Below are positions 40,326 through 48,555 of a DNA stretch of 64,000 nt, in pieces. The stretch lies in the NCBI GenBank assembly GCA_945901025.1, contig CAMDJW010000001.1, forward strand, positions 1-64,000, in the 5' to 3' direction. The stretch is from Spirosoma fluviale (GTDB taxonomy: Bacteria; Bacteroidota; Bacteroidia; Cytophagales; Spirosomataceae). Under the pieces are notes generated by a model, which searched no databases, was not told the origin of the DNA, and saw only the letters and a list, made by a program, of their open reading frames with translations. Position 1 is the stretch's first letter; every line of letters starts with the position of its first letter. The position numbers and the translations under genes are program-made.

Positions 40326-40850
40326 TAAACTCACCACGCTAAGGCAATCTTTTATTTCCCCATTATGTGCCATTTCAATCGCTTCTGTTAAAGCTATTTT
40401 TTTAATTTCTAGCTTTTCAGTATCCTCAGGTTTTGATTCGTTTTGACTTAATTTCGTGGCCAAATACATATATGCTTTTTCATCGGTGACCGAATTACTC
40501 AGAAAAACTTCTCCCATCAATGTCCACTGAAGAGCTCGCAGGCCTGTTTCCTCAAGCAGTTCTCTCTTAGCTGCTTCCAATGGATCTTCTTCATCTGTAA
40601 TTAAACAACCGCCTTCTGGCAATTCCCATGAATAGGTATCAACCGTATATCGATGTTGGCCTACTAAATACACATGATTCTCATGATCTAAAGCCACAAT
40701 AGATACCGCTATGTTTTTAAAACAAACTTTTCCGTAAATGCCTGGGTTACCATTCGGGTTGATCACCTCATGATGTTCAATTTTAATCCAAGGGTTTTCA
40801 TACACATTTGTATTGCTTAACGTTTTCCAAGGATTCTCTTTATTTTCCAT
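40296..40850 (-). CDS. NUDIX hydrolase, ADP-ribose pyrophosphatase-like
   Basis: 184 residues. The NUDIX helix region is WELPEGGCLITDEEDPLEAAKRELLEETGL, with EDPLEAAKREL and EETGL in the expected spacing and one additional residue in the early part. The start (NPWIKIEHHEVINPNG) resembles the ADPR pyrophosphatase branch. It should hydrolyse ADP-ribose or a nucleotide-sugar. Divergent from the cation transporter 40 bp away, and convergent overlap with surE. Confidence 0.87.
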   Translation of the reverse strand: MENKENPWKTLSNTNVYENPWIKIEHHEVINPNGNPGIYGKVCFKNIAVSIVALDHENHVYLVGQHRYTVDTYSWELPEGGCLITDEEDPLEAAKRELLEETGLRALQWTLMGEVFLSNSVTDEKAYMYLATKLSQNESKPEDTEKLEIKKIALTEAIEMAHNGEIKDCLSVVSLLKVPRFHQF

Positions 40851-40889
40851 GCTGCAAAAATACTATCTTTGTAGACTTTTTAATCAAGG

Positions 40890-41876
40890 ATGAAGCAAAG
40901 ATTAATCATTTTGTCATTTATAGTCAGTTTAGCCATCATGGGGGCTAAATTTTATGCCTACTATGCGAGTGGTTCTACTACTTTGCTGACCGATGCGCTT
41001 GAGTCTATTGTCAATGTCGTAGCGGCAGCATTTGCTTATTATTCAATTTATTTAGCTTCACTCCCTCGTGATTTAAATCATCCATATGGCCATGGAAAAA
41101 TTGAATTTTTTGCATCGGGGTTAGAAGGAGTTTTAATTTTGTTAGCGGCCTTGTATATTTTTTTACACGCATGGCAACATTTGTACGCGCGCCCTGAATT
41201 AAAAAGTTTAGACCTTGGTATAATTATTTCTTTAAGCTCGGCTACGATCAATGGAATTCTTGGATATTATTTAGTAAGTCAAGGGAAATCCTCCCATTCG
41301 CCTGCTATTTTGGCTGATGGCAAGCATCTTAAGCTAGATGCATTGAATGGCATTTTTGTAGTCGTGGCTTTGGTTATTACCTATGTGACTAATTTATTTT
41401 GGATTGACTCAGTTGCCTCATTGATATTTGCCAGTGTGATGTGTTGGCAAGGACTTAATTTAATTCGAGAGGCCATCGCGGCCTTGATGGATGAAACAAA
41501 TCCGGAAGTGTTTCAAAAGGTTATCCAATGGATTGTCTCCAATAAAAAACAGGAATGGATAGATTTACATAACCTCAGGGTTCAACAATATGGAGGAGAT
41601 TTACATATTGATTGCCACTTAACTCTTCCTCGATATTGGGATTTAAACCGCGTGCATGATGAAATTCATGAATTTGAGGTGATTATAGGCCAAGTAATGC
41701 CAACGGATATTGAAATATTTGTACATGTAGATCCATGTTTAGATGAATGCTGCACACATTGTCCAATATCGAATTGTCAAATTAGAAAACAGACTTTCGT
41801 CAACGAAATTGAATGGAATAAAGTTAATCTAGCTTTGAACCAAAAGCACTTTAATGATCAAGGCTTAAGCTCTTAG
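40890..41876 (+). CDS. Cation diffusion facilitator with Cys-rich C-terminus
   Basis: 328 residues. Six transmembrane segments include the metal-site helices AKFYAYYASGSTTLLTDALESIVNVVAA and DGKHLKLDALNGIF (the D/H-x3-D pattern of CDF proteins). A cytoplasmic ferredoxin-like domain follows, then a tail with DPCLDECCTHCPISNCQ, six Cys within 16 residues. CDF proteins export Zn, Fe, Co or Mn; the Cys tail may sense or bind metal. A -7-like TATCTTTG lies at 40864-40871, 18 bp before the start. The stop overlaps the convergent SDR gene by 12 bp. Confidence 0.88.
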   Translation: MKQRLIILSFIVSLAIMGAKFYAYYASGSTTLLTDALESIVNVVAAAFAYYSIYLASLPRDLNHPYGHGKIEFFASGLEGVLILLAALYIFLHAWQHLYARPELKSLDLGIIISLSSATINGILGYYLVSQGKSSHSPAILADGKHLKLDALNGIFVVVALVITYVTNLFWIDSVASLIFASVMCWQGLNLIREAIAALMDETNPEVFQKVIQWIVSNKKQEWIDLHNLRVQQYGGDLHIDCHLTLPRYWDLNRVHDEIHEFEVIIGQVMPTDIEIFVHVDPCLDECCTHCPISNCQIRKQTFVNEIEWNKVNLALNQKHFNDQGLSS

Positions 41877-42560
41877 GTCTCCCATTCCTCCATCTACTTT
41901 TAAAATCTGACCCGTAATCCACGAATTTTCTGGATTTAAAAGAAATAAAGCCATGTTTGCAATGTCGGATGGTTGGCCCACTCGACCCAATGGATGTCTT
42001 TTTCCTGCGGCTTCTATTTTTTCATCGCTATTTAACAAGGCATTTGCTAACGGAGTTTGGGTTAAACTAGGCGCTATGGCATTCACTCTTATTTTAAAGC
42101 TAGAAAATTCAGCTGCTAGAGATCTAGTTAATCCTTCGATAGCTCCTTTAGAACTGGCGATAGAAGCATGAAATCCCATTCCTGTTTGTACCGCCACAGT
42201 GCTGAAAAGCACGATGGAAGCATTCGAAGATGCTTTTAGGGCAGGTAAACAACCTTGAATTACTTGGATAGCACCTAAGACATTAATCTGAAAATCTTTT
42301 TCAAAATCTCCTGCCGTTAAGCGATGAAAGGGTTTTAAGTTGATACTTCCTGGACAATAAACGAGGCCGTCGATAGGCCCAGAAATAGAACTTAAAACAC
42401 CATCATTCGTTTCTAAAACATCGTATTGGATATTCTCAACCCCTTGTACATCACAAGGATTTCTGGATAGATTAATAACCTGATGGCCTTGTGAAATTAA
42501 TTTTGATACAATGGAATCACCAATCCCTTGGCTTCCACCTACAACAACGTATTTACCCAT
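41865..42560 (-). CDS. SDR-family oxidoreductase
   Basis: 231 residues. VVGGSQGIGDSIV is a modified TGxxxGIG site, YCPGSI takes the place of NNAG, and the catalytic stretch is LFSTVAVQ followed by HASIASSKGAI, where Ser/Lys are kept but the usual Tyr position reads Ile-Ala. The active site is thus atypical and may be altered or the alignment shifted by one turn. The C-terminus (ITGQILKVDGGMGDL) is standard. Two bp downstream of folE; may take part in pterin reduction like sepiapterin reductase (inference from context only). Confidence 0.8.
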   Translation of the reverse strand: MGKYVVVGGSQGIGDSIVSKLISQGHQVINLSRNPCDVQGVENIQYDVLETNDGVLSSISGPIDGLVYCPGSINLKPFHRLTAGDFEKDFQINVLGAIQVIQGCLPALKASSNASIVLFSTVAVQTGMGFHASIASSKGAIEGLTRSLAAEFSSFKIRVNAIAPSLTQTPLANALLNSDEKIEAAGKRHPLGRVGQPSDIANMALFLLNPENSWITGQILKVDGGMGDLRA

Positions 42561-42561
42561 C

Positions 42562-43263
42562 TTACGACTGAATTGATCCTAAAAATTCTCTTTTGGTATT
42601 TTCTTCTTGAAATTTACCTCCGTAAAAAGAGGTTATCGTGGAAGTTGAATCATCTTTTACGCCCCTTGAGGATACGCATAGATGTTTGGCGTCAATAAAT
42701 ACGGCCACATCTTCAGATGATAACACCTTTTGTAAATGCTTGGCAATTTGAATCGTTAACCTTTCTTGGACCTGCGGTCTCTTAGCATAAAATTGAACGA
42801 TTCGATTTAATTTTGAAAGTCCAATCACTTTACCTGAAGAAATATACGCAATATGTGTTTTACCTACGATCGGGACAAAATGATGTTCGCAATTTGAGTA
42901 GAAACTGATATTTTTCTCAATCAACATTTCTTTATAGCCATATTTATTTTCAAACATGGCTACTTTAGGCTCATTTTTAGGATTTAAACCACTAAAGATT
43001 TCCTCTATATACATTTTAGCCACTCGGTTAGGAGTACCACGTAAAGAATCATCAGTTAAATCAAGTCCCAATGTGAGCATGATTTCTCTAAAATGTCCCT
43101 CAATAATTTTAATTTTTTCTAGATCAGAAAGATCAAATGCATCCTCCCTCATAGGTGTGTCTATTGAGGTGGCTACATGATTATCACCAATTTCTTCGTC
43201 GGTTAACAAGAAGCGATCAGAATCAATAAGCAGGGAATTCAACGAAATTTCGTTCTGTTTCAT
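42562..43263 (-). CDS. folE: GTP cyclohydrolase I
   Basis: 233 residues. The zinc site is Cys125-x-x-His128 (SNCEHHF) and Cys196 (HLCVSSRG). GTP-binding parts include LRGTPNRVAKMY and IGLSKLNRIV. It converts GTP to dihydroneopterin triphosphate, the first step toward folate or pterins. The start codon is 41 nt inside the upstream QueD/PTPS gene in another frame; a later Met at residue 38 would remove the overlap but also a region that resembles FolE N-termini. Operon with the PTPS homologue and the SDR. Confidence 0.93.
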   Translation of the reverse strand: MKQNEISLNSLLIDSDRFLLTDEEIGDNHVATSIDTPMREDAFDLSDLEKIKIIEGHFREIMLTLGLDLTDDSLRGTPNRVAKMYIEEIFSGLNPKNEPKVAMFENKYGYKEMLIEKNISFYSNCEHHFVPIVGKTHIAYISSGKVIGLSKLNRIVQFYAKRPQVQERLTIQIAKHLQKVLSSEDVAVFIDAKHLCVSSRGVKDDSTSTITSFYGGKFQEENTKREFLGSIQS

Positions 43264-43642
43264 ATAATCTAATTTTTAAGTCTAACTCAGCGGCAATTTT
43301 TACTCTTAATTTATGATAGATAACCACAGCTATGTTTTCTGCTGATGGATTTAAATTTTCAAACTCTGGTACATCTAAATTCAAATTTTTGTGATCAAAC
43401 TTTTTAACCACTTCTTCTTGGGCTAAAACGGATAAATCTTTCATATCGATGACATAACCCGTTTCAGGATTAATTGTTCCAGTAATTTGAATAATTAATT
43501 CATAATTATGTCCATGGTAGTTGGCATTATTACATAAACCAAATATTTCCTTATTTTTCTCTGCTGACCAATCGGGATTATGTAACCGATGGGCTGCATT
43601 GAAATGCTCTTTTCTGAAAACGCTAATTTTTTGTGACATCAT
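43223..43642 (-). CDS. 6-pyruvoyl/6-carboxy-tetrahydropterin synthase family (QueD/PTPS)
   Basis: 139 residues; a second ATG one codon later could be the start. Zinc His residues lie in HFNAAHRL (His18) and NYHGHNYEL (His43, His45). The catalytic Cys37 is in FGLCNNA, and DHKNLNLD and the final LYETERNFVEF are typical. It acts on dihydroneopterin triphosphate, the product of the neighbouring FolE, giving 6-carboxy-tetrahydropterin (queuosine) or 6-pyruvoyl-tetrahydropterin. No queC/queE is near, so the branch is open. Confidence 0.9.
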   Translation of the reverse strand: MMSQKISVFRKEHFNAAHRLHNPDWSAEKNKEIFGLCNNANYHGHNYELIIQITGTINPETGYVIDMKDLSVLAQEEVVKKFDHKNLNLDVPEFENLNPSAENIAVVIYHKLRVKIAAELDLKIRLYETERNFVEFPAY

Positions 43643-43722
43643 ATTTTTAAAAATCTTATAAATTTAATGTAGTATTTTAATTAAATTTCAATTCTATATA
43701 TTAAAACCTAAAAAAAAATTAA

Positions 43723-45075
43723 ATGAAACGAAGGAAATTTTTATCTAATTCCCTTATTTATTCTTCTTCTACAGCACTTTTTCCTATATTTTTGAAAGGA
43801 TTACCAACCGAACAAACAAAAGTGCGTTTAGGTTTCATCGGTGTAGGACTTCGGGGTCAAAATCATTTGGAAATGGCCATGTATCGTTCAGATGTGGAAA
43901 TTGTCGCTATATGTGACATAGACCCGAAAGCTATTGCTATCGCAAATAAAATGATTTCAGATAAAGGTAGACCTTCTGCTGCCATCTATGGCAAGGATGA
44001 TCATGATTTTGAAAACTTAGCTAAGCGAACTGATATTGACGGAGTGGTCATCGCCACGCCTTGGGAGTGGCATGTTCCAATGGCCCTGGAAGTGATGAAA
44101 CAAGGTAAATATGCCGGTGTGGAAGTATCTGCAACCGTAAAATTACAGGAGTCATGGGATCTAGTTAATATGTTTGAAAAAACAGGTTCTCATTGTATGA
44201 TTTTAGAAAATGTATGTTACCGTCGAGATGTGTTAGCTACTTTAAATATGGTTCGGCAGGGCATGTTTGGTACGCTTAACCATGTTCAATGTGGATATCA
44301 ACATGATCTTAGAGAAGTTAAATTTAATAATGGTACGCAGGCCTATGGTGGAGGGGTTGAATTTGGAGAAAAAGGATTTTCTGAAGCGAAATGGAGAACA
44401 CAGCATTCAGTCGACCGAAATGGTGATCTTTATCCTACTCATGGATTAGGTCCAGTGGCCGAAATGCTAAATATTAATCGTGGGAACCAATTTGCCTATT
44501 TGACGTCCATGGCCACTCCTTCTCTGGGTCTTCATGAATATATTGTCAACAAAGGTGGTGCTGATCACCCGAATGCAAAAGTAAATTTTAAATGTGGAGA
44601 CATTGTTCAAACGATGATTAAGTGCGTAAATGGAGAAACTATATTAATAACGCATGATACGAACTCTCCTCGCCCCTATTCTTTAGGCTTTCGAGTCCAA
44701 GGAACTAAGGGATTATGGATGGAAGATAATAAATCCATTTACATTGAAGGGGTATCTTCAAAAGCCCATCGCTGGGATGATGCAAAGCCCTATTTAGAAA
44801 AATATGATCACCCACTTTGGAAGACACATTATGCTGATGCTGAAAATGCAGGCCATGGTGGAATTGATTATTTCGTTTTAAGAGGATTTATTGAGGCCAT
44901 TAAAAACAAAGTTGCCCCTCCGATCGACGTATATGATGCTGCAGCATGGTCAGCTATCGCTCCTTTATCTGAGCAATCCATTGCCAAAAATTCCGCATCC
45001 ATTAAAATACCGGACTTCACACGAGGTAAATGGAAAACGAATAAACCTATCTTTGCACTAAACGAATCTTTTTAA
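43723..45075 (+). CDS. Gfo/Idh/MocA protein, GH109-like glycosidase
   Basis: 450 residues. A leader with RR (MKRRKFLSNSLIYSSSTALF) is shorter than a canonical Tat signal. The NAD site is GFIGVGLRGQNHL and CDIDP closes the second strand. ENVCYRRDVLATLNMVRQGMFG, HGLGPVAEMLNINRGN and HGGIDYFVLRGFIEA are the segments I associate with GH109 alpha-N-acetylgalactosaminidases, which use NAD in a redox-assisted glycoside cleavage. A sugar MFS transporter follows 6 bp later, consistent with release and uptake of an N-acetylhexosamine (inference). Confidence 0.85.
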   Translation: MKRRKFLSNSLIYSSSTALFPIFLKGLPTEQTKVRLGFIGVGLRGQNHLEMAMYRSDVEIVAICDIDPKAIAIANKMISDKGRPSAAIYGKDDHDFENLAKRTDIDGVVIATPWEWHVPMALEVMKQGKYAGVEVSATVKLQESWDLVNMFEKTGSHCMILENVCYRRDVLATLNMVRQGMFGTLNHVQCGYQHDLREVKFNNGTQAYGGGVEFGEKGFSEAKWRTQHSVDRNGDLYPTHGLGPVAEMLNINRGNQFAYLTSMATPSLGLHEYIVNKGGADHPNAKVNFKCGDIVQTMIKCVNGETILITHDTNSPRPYSLGFRVQGTKGLWMEDNKSIYIEGVSSKAHRWDDAKPYLEKYDHPLWKTHYADAENAGHGGIDYFVLRGFIEAIKNKVAPPIDVYDAAAWSAIAPLSEQSIAKNSASIKIPDFTRGKWKTNKPIFALNESF

Positions 45076-45081
45076 AAAATT

Positions 45082-46284
45082 ATGACAACGAACTCTAAAT
45101 CTTCCAATGGCCCTTTGATGATGATCGGGATACTTTTTTTTGTATTCGGTTTTATTACTTGGGTTAATTCCGTGTTGATTGCGTTTTTTAAAGAAGCATT
45201 CCAACTTAATAATTTTGATTCCTTATTAGTGACTTTCGCCTTTTTCATTTCCTATTTTGTCATGGCGATTCCATCTTCTTGGGTATTAGCTAAAACAGGT
45301 TTTAAAAGAGGAATGTCTTTGGGCTTGTTATCTATGGCTTTAGGTACACTATTGTTTATTCCTGCCGCTAATATGGCTAATTATCCGATGTTTTTATTTG
45401 GTCTTTTTGTCATAGGAACCGGATTAGCACTTTTACAAACCGCGTCAAATCCCTATGTGACTATTTTAGGACCTAGTGAATCTGCGGCCAAAAGAATTTC
45501 TGTGATGGGAATTTGCAATAAAGTAGCAGGGATTTTAAGCCAATTTATTTTTGGTGGCCTTTTTCTATCGACGGGTTTAGTTGGCAACGAAAAACTTAAT
45601 ACAGTCATTACGCCCTATGGGATTATGACCGCTATTCTAGTCGTCTTAGCTATTTGGGTTTGGTTTTCTAGTCTACCTGAAGTAGAAGCTGAAGAAGAGA
45701 AACAAGATGAAGGCTCTGTAAAAGATAGCGTTTGGTCTTACCCGAACCTTGTTTTAGGCCTTATTGCTTTCTTTCTGTATGTAGGTGTAGAAGTTATTGC
45801 CGGTGATACCATTATAAATTATGGCGTTTCACAAGGTTTCGATAAAGATGTAGCTAAAATTTTTACGACGTATACTTTATACGGTATGCTGGCTGGATAT
45901 GTGGTCGGAATTCTTTTTATCCCCAAATATTTATCTCAACAAAAAGCTTTGAACTATTCTGCCATTTTAGGCATTATTTTTTCTATCGGTGCCATTGTAT
46001 TTACAGGCTTTACTTCGGTATTATGTTTAGCGTTATTGGGTTTAGCTAATGCATTAATGTGGCCGGCTTTATGGCCTTTAGCGATCCAAGGTTTAGGTAA
46101 ATTCACAAAACTGGGAAGCGCTCTGATTATTATGATGATTTCTGGAGGAGCATTACTTCCATTACTTTATGGAAAAATAGCGGATAACTTAGGTGACACC
46201 CAAAAGGCTTATATCATTATGATTCCATGCTATATATTTATTTATTTTTACGCAACAATTGGGCATAAAAAGAGTTCTTGGTAA
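45082..46284 (+). CDS. Sugar MFS transporter, FucP/NagP-like
   Basis: 400 residues, about 12 transmembrane segments. The opening FFVFGFITWVNSVLIAFFKEAFQL, with the Asn/Phe pattern of FucP-type proteins, and LLQTASNPYVTILGP in helix 4 are characteristic of the fucose/N-acetylglucosamine/glucose permeases of Bacteroidota. An inner-membrane proton symporter for a hexose or N-acetylhexosamine is expected. Coupled to the GH109-like gene; ends in a terminator. Confidence 0.88.
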   Translation: MTTNSKSSNGPLMMIGILFFVFGFITWVNSVLIAFFKEAFQLNNFDSLLVTFAFFISYFVMAIPSSWVLAKTGFKRGMSLGLLSMALGTLLFIPAANMANYPMFLFGLFVIGTGLALLQTASNPYVTILGPSESAAKRISVMGICNKVAGILSQFIFGGLFLSTGLVGNEKLNTVITPYGIMTAILVVLAIWVWFSSLPEVEAEEEKQDEGSVKDSVWSYPNLVLGLIAFFLYVGVEVIAGDTIINYGVSQGFDKDVAKIFTTYTLYGMLAGYVVGILFIPKYLSQQKALNYSAILGIIFSIGAIVFTGFTSVLCLALLGLANALMWPALWPLAIQGLGKFTKLGSALIIMMISGGALLPLLYGKIADNLGDTQKAYIIMIPCYIFIYFYATIGHKKSSW

Positions 46285-46302
46285 TATAATCGTTTTTTGA
46301 GA

Positions 46303-46337
46303 GTCTCATCTTTTGATATATTTGATGAGGCTTTTTT
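46303..46337 (+). terminator. Terminator of the GH109-MFS operon
   Basis: GTCTCATC (46303-46310) pairs with GATGAGGC (46324-46331, one G-T pair), 13-nt loop, followed by six T's. The ispG promoter box TAAATTTG (46339-46346) begins right behind the T-run. Confidence 0.8.
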
Positions 46338-46361
46338 GTAAATTTGGTTTTAATAAAAAGT

Positions 46362-48362
46362 ATGTCAACGGATTCGTCTATTTTAAAATTGATTTCTAAC
46401 GGTAATAAGTATGCAGATTCTCTTGTTGCATACAAAAGAAGAAATACTTTTCCGGTCGAAGTGGGGAATGTTTTCATAGGTTCTGATTTCCCAATTCGGG
46501 TTCAATCAATGACTACCGTGGATACCATGGATACTCAAGGATCCATCAATCAGTCCATCAAAATGATCGATGCTGGATGTGAAATAGTTCGTATTACCGC
46601 CCCATCAGTCAAGGAAGCACAAAATTTAGAAAATATTCGCAAAGGTCTTCGTCTAAGAGGATATCAAACTCCTTTAGTCGCTGATATTCACTTTACACCC
46701 AATGCAGCAGAATTAGCCGCTAGGATCGTCGAAAAAGTGCGCATAAACCCGGGTAATTACGCAGATAAAAAGCGTTTTGAAGTCATTGAATATACTGATC
46801 TTTCATATCAATCTGAGTTAGAAAGAATTCGAGATAAATTCTTGCCTCTGGTGAAAATTTGTAAAGAATATGGTACTGCCATGCGAATTGGTACGAATCA
46901 TGGTTCTTTGTCTGACCGAATTTTAAGTCGATATGGCGATACTCCATTGGGTATGGTGGAATCTGCTTTAGAATTTTTGCGTATCTGTGAGGACGAGAAC
47001 TATTTTAATATTGTTTTGTCAATGAAATCTTCCAACACCCAAGTGATGGTGGAAGCTTATAGACTTCTAAGTAAAAAAATAGAAGAAGGAGAATTCAAAG
47101 CTTATCCTTTGCATTTAGGCGTGACTGAGGCTGGCGAAGGGGAAGACGGACGAATTAAATCGGCCGTAGGCATCGGTACTTTATTAGAAGATGGCTTAGG
47201 TGATACGATCCGTGTTTCTTTGACCGAAGATCCTGAGTTGGAAATTCCTGTGGCGCAGGAAATGGTTCGCCGATTACAGAATCGATCTAGTAAATATTCT
47301 CCGATTATTGCATTTAAAGGAAAAACAGATCAGTTTGACTCTCCTATTCATCCGTTTTATTATGAAAGACGCCAATCCAATGAAATTTTAAATTTTGGTG
47401 GTAAACAGGTACCCCGAGTAATTTCCGATTTTTCGACCATTTCTGATCTGTCGATGGATGATTTAAAATCCATAGGTCATTTTTATTTGCCAGAGCCAGA
47501 TAAATGGGCCATGAATGATTTAGGGTCTGATTATATATTTACGGGGGACCAACATGTTAATTTTATGCTACCGAATGGATTGAGACAAATTCAGTCTTCA
47601 TCAGTTTGGATGTCACACCAAGATAATTCAATTTATCCACAGTTTTCTTGGGATGAGTGGTGCGTGTCGACGAGTAAACATCCAATAGCTAATTTTATTA
47701 AATTGAATGCAGCCAGCCTTATTGGTGACTTAGGGATATTAGATAAGTTGAAATTAGAGAAGAATGTAATTATCATTTTACACTCTTTTAATGAACATAA
47801 AATGCCTGAAATTAGGCGTGCATTTTTTGATTTAATGGATCATGCCATTCCTATTCCGGTAATTATTCATTTGGGATATGAGGATGTTACAGATGAGCAA
47901 TTACAGATTTATGCGCCTACAGATGCAGGAGCATTATTAATTGACGGATTAGGTGACGGCCTCATGATATCCAGTTCAGGTGTTAAAAATACACATGCAC
48001 TTCGTAATTCAATTAGTTTTGGTACTTTACAAGCTAGTCGGGTTAGGATATCAAAAACGGAATATATTTCTTGCCCGTCCTGTGGAAGAACTTTATTTGA
48101 CCTGCAAGAAACGACGGCTAAGATTCGCAAAGTGACCGATCATTTAAAAGGTATTAAAATTGGCATTATGGGTTGTATCGTCAATGGGCCTGGGGAAATG
48201 GCAGATGCAGATTATGGATATGTAGGAACAGGCAAAGATAAAATAGCGCTGTACAAAGGGCAAAATGTGATAAAAAAATCAGTACCGGCTCATTTGGCCG
48301 TTGACGAATTGATCCAACTTATTAAAGACCATGGCGATTGGAAGGACGCCCCTGAAAACTAA
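46362..48362 (+). CDS. ispG: 4-hydroxy-3-methylbut-2-enyl diphosphate synthase, long form
   Basis: About 666 residues from the ATG at 46362; an in-frame TTG at 46344 overlaps the predicted -7 box and is unlikely to be used. The N-terminal TIM barrel starts VQSMTTVDTMDTQGSI. A long insert (about 300-520) separates it from the iron-sulfur domain, as in plant and Bacteroidota enzymes. Cluster ligands are Cys571 and Cys574 region (SCPSCGRTLF; one of the two is the ligand), Cys605 (MGCIVNGPGE) and Glu612. It is the next-to-last step of the MEP isoprenoid pathway, using reduced ferredoxin or flavodoxin. Confidence 0.94.
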   Translation: MSTDSSILKLISNGNKYADSLVAYKRRNTFPVEVGNVFIGSDFPIRVQSMTTVDTMDTQGSINQSIKMIDAGCEIVRITAPSVKEAQNLENIRKGLRLRGYQTPLVADIHFTPNAAELAARIVEKVRINPGNYADKKRFEVIEYTDLSYQSELERIRDKFLPLVKICKEYGTAMRIGTNHGSLSDRILSRYGDTPLGMVESALEFLRICEDENYFNIVLSMKSSNTQVMVEAYRLLSKKIEEGEFKAYPLHLGVTEAGEGEDGRIKSAVGIGTLLEDGLGDTIRVSLTEDPELEIPVAQEMVRRLQNRSSKYSPIIAFKGKTDQFDSPIHPFYYERRQSNEILNFGGKQVPRVISDFSTISDLSMDDLKSIGHFYLPEPDKWAMNDLGSDYIFTGDQHVNFMLPNGLRQIQSSSVWMSHQDNSIYPQFSWDEWCVSTSKHPIANFIKLNAASLIGDLGILDKLKLEKNVIIILHSFNEHKMPEIRRAFFDLMDHAIPIPVIIHLGYEDVTDEQLQIYAPTDAGALLIDGLGDGLMISSSGVKNTHALRNSISFGTLQASRVRISKTEYISCPSCGRTLFDLQETTAKIRKVTDHLKGIKIGIMGCIVNGPGEMADADYGYVGTGKDKIALYKGQNVIKKSVPAHLAVDELIQLIKDHGDWKDAPEN

Positions 48363-48366
48363 AATC

Positions 48367-48555
48367 ATGAGCAGACTTAAAGAACAATTTAATCTAAAGG
48401 AGGTCTTTACCTATTTTGTTAGAGTATTCAAAAAACCAAAGCCAGGAGCACCGACTAATTTCAATATTAGAACGATGCATACCATTAATAAAATATCTAT
48501 TGTGATGTTTTTATTTTGTGTTTTGGTGATTCTTTATAGAGCCTTTCTTCGCTAA
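48367..48555 (+). CDS. Small single-span membrane protein after ispG
   Basis: 62 residues from the ATG at 48367, 5 bp after the ispG stop; an open frame extends back over the ispG end but is out of context. The N-terminal half is basic and aromatic (KEVFTYFVRVFKKPKPG) and the C-terminal half is one hydrophobic helix (ISIVMFLFCVLVILYRAFL). The pattern, including FNIRTMHTINKISI, resembles short conserved proteins of Cytophagales that I recall as DUF6728; that label is tentative. Likely co-transcribed with ispG. Confidence 0.7.
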   Translation: MSRLKEQFNLKEVFTYFVRVFKKPKPGAPTNFNIRTMHTINKISIVMFLFCVLVILYRAFLR

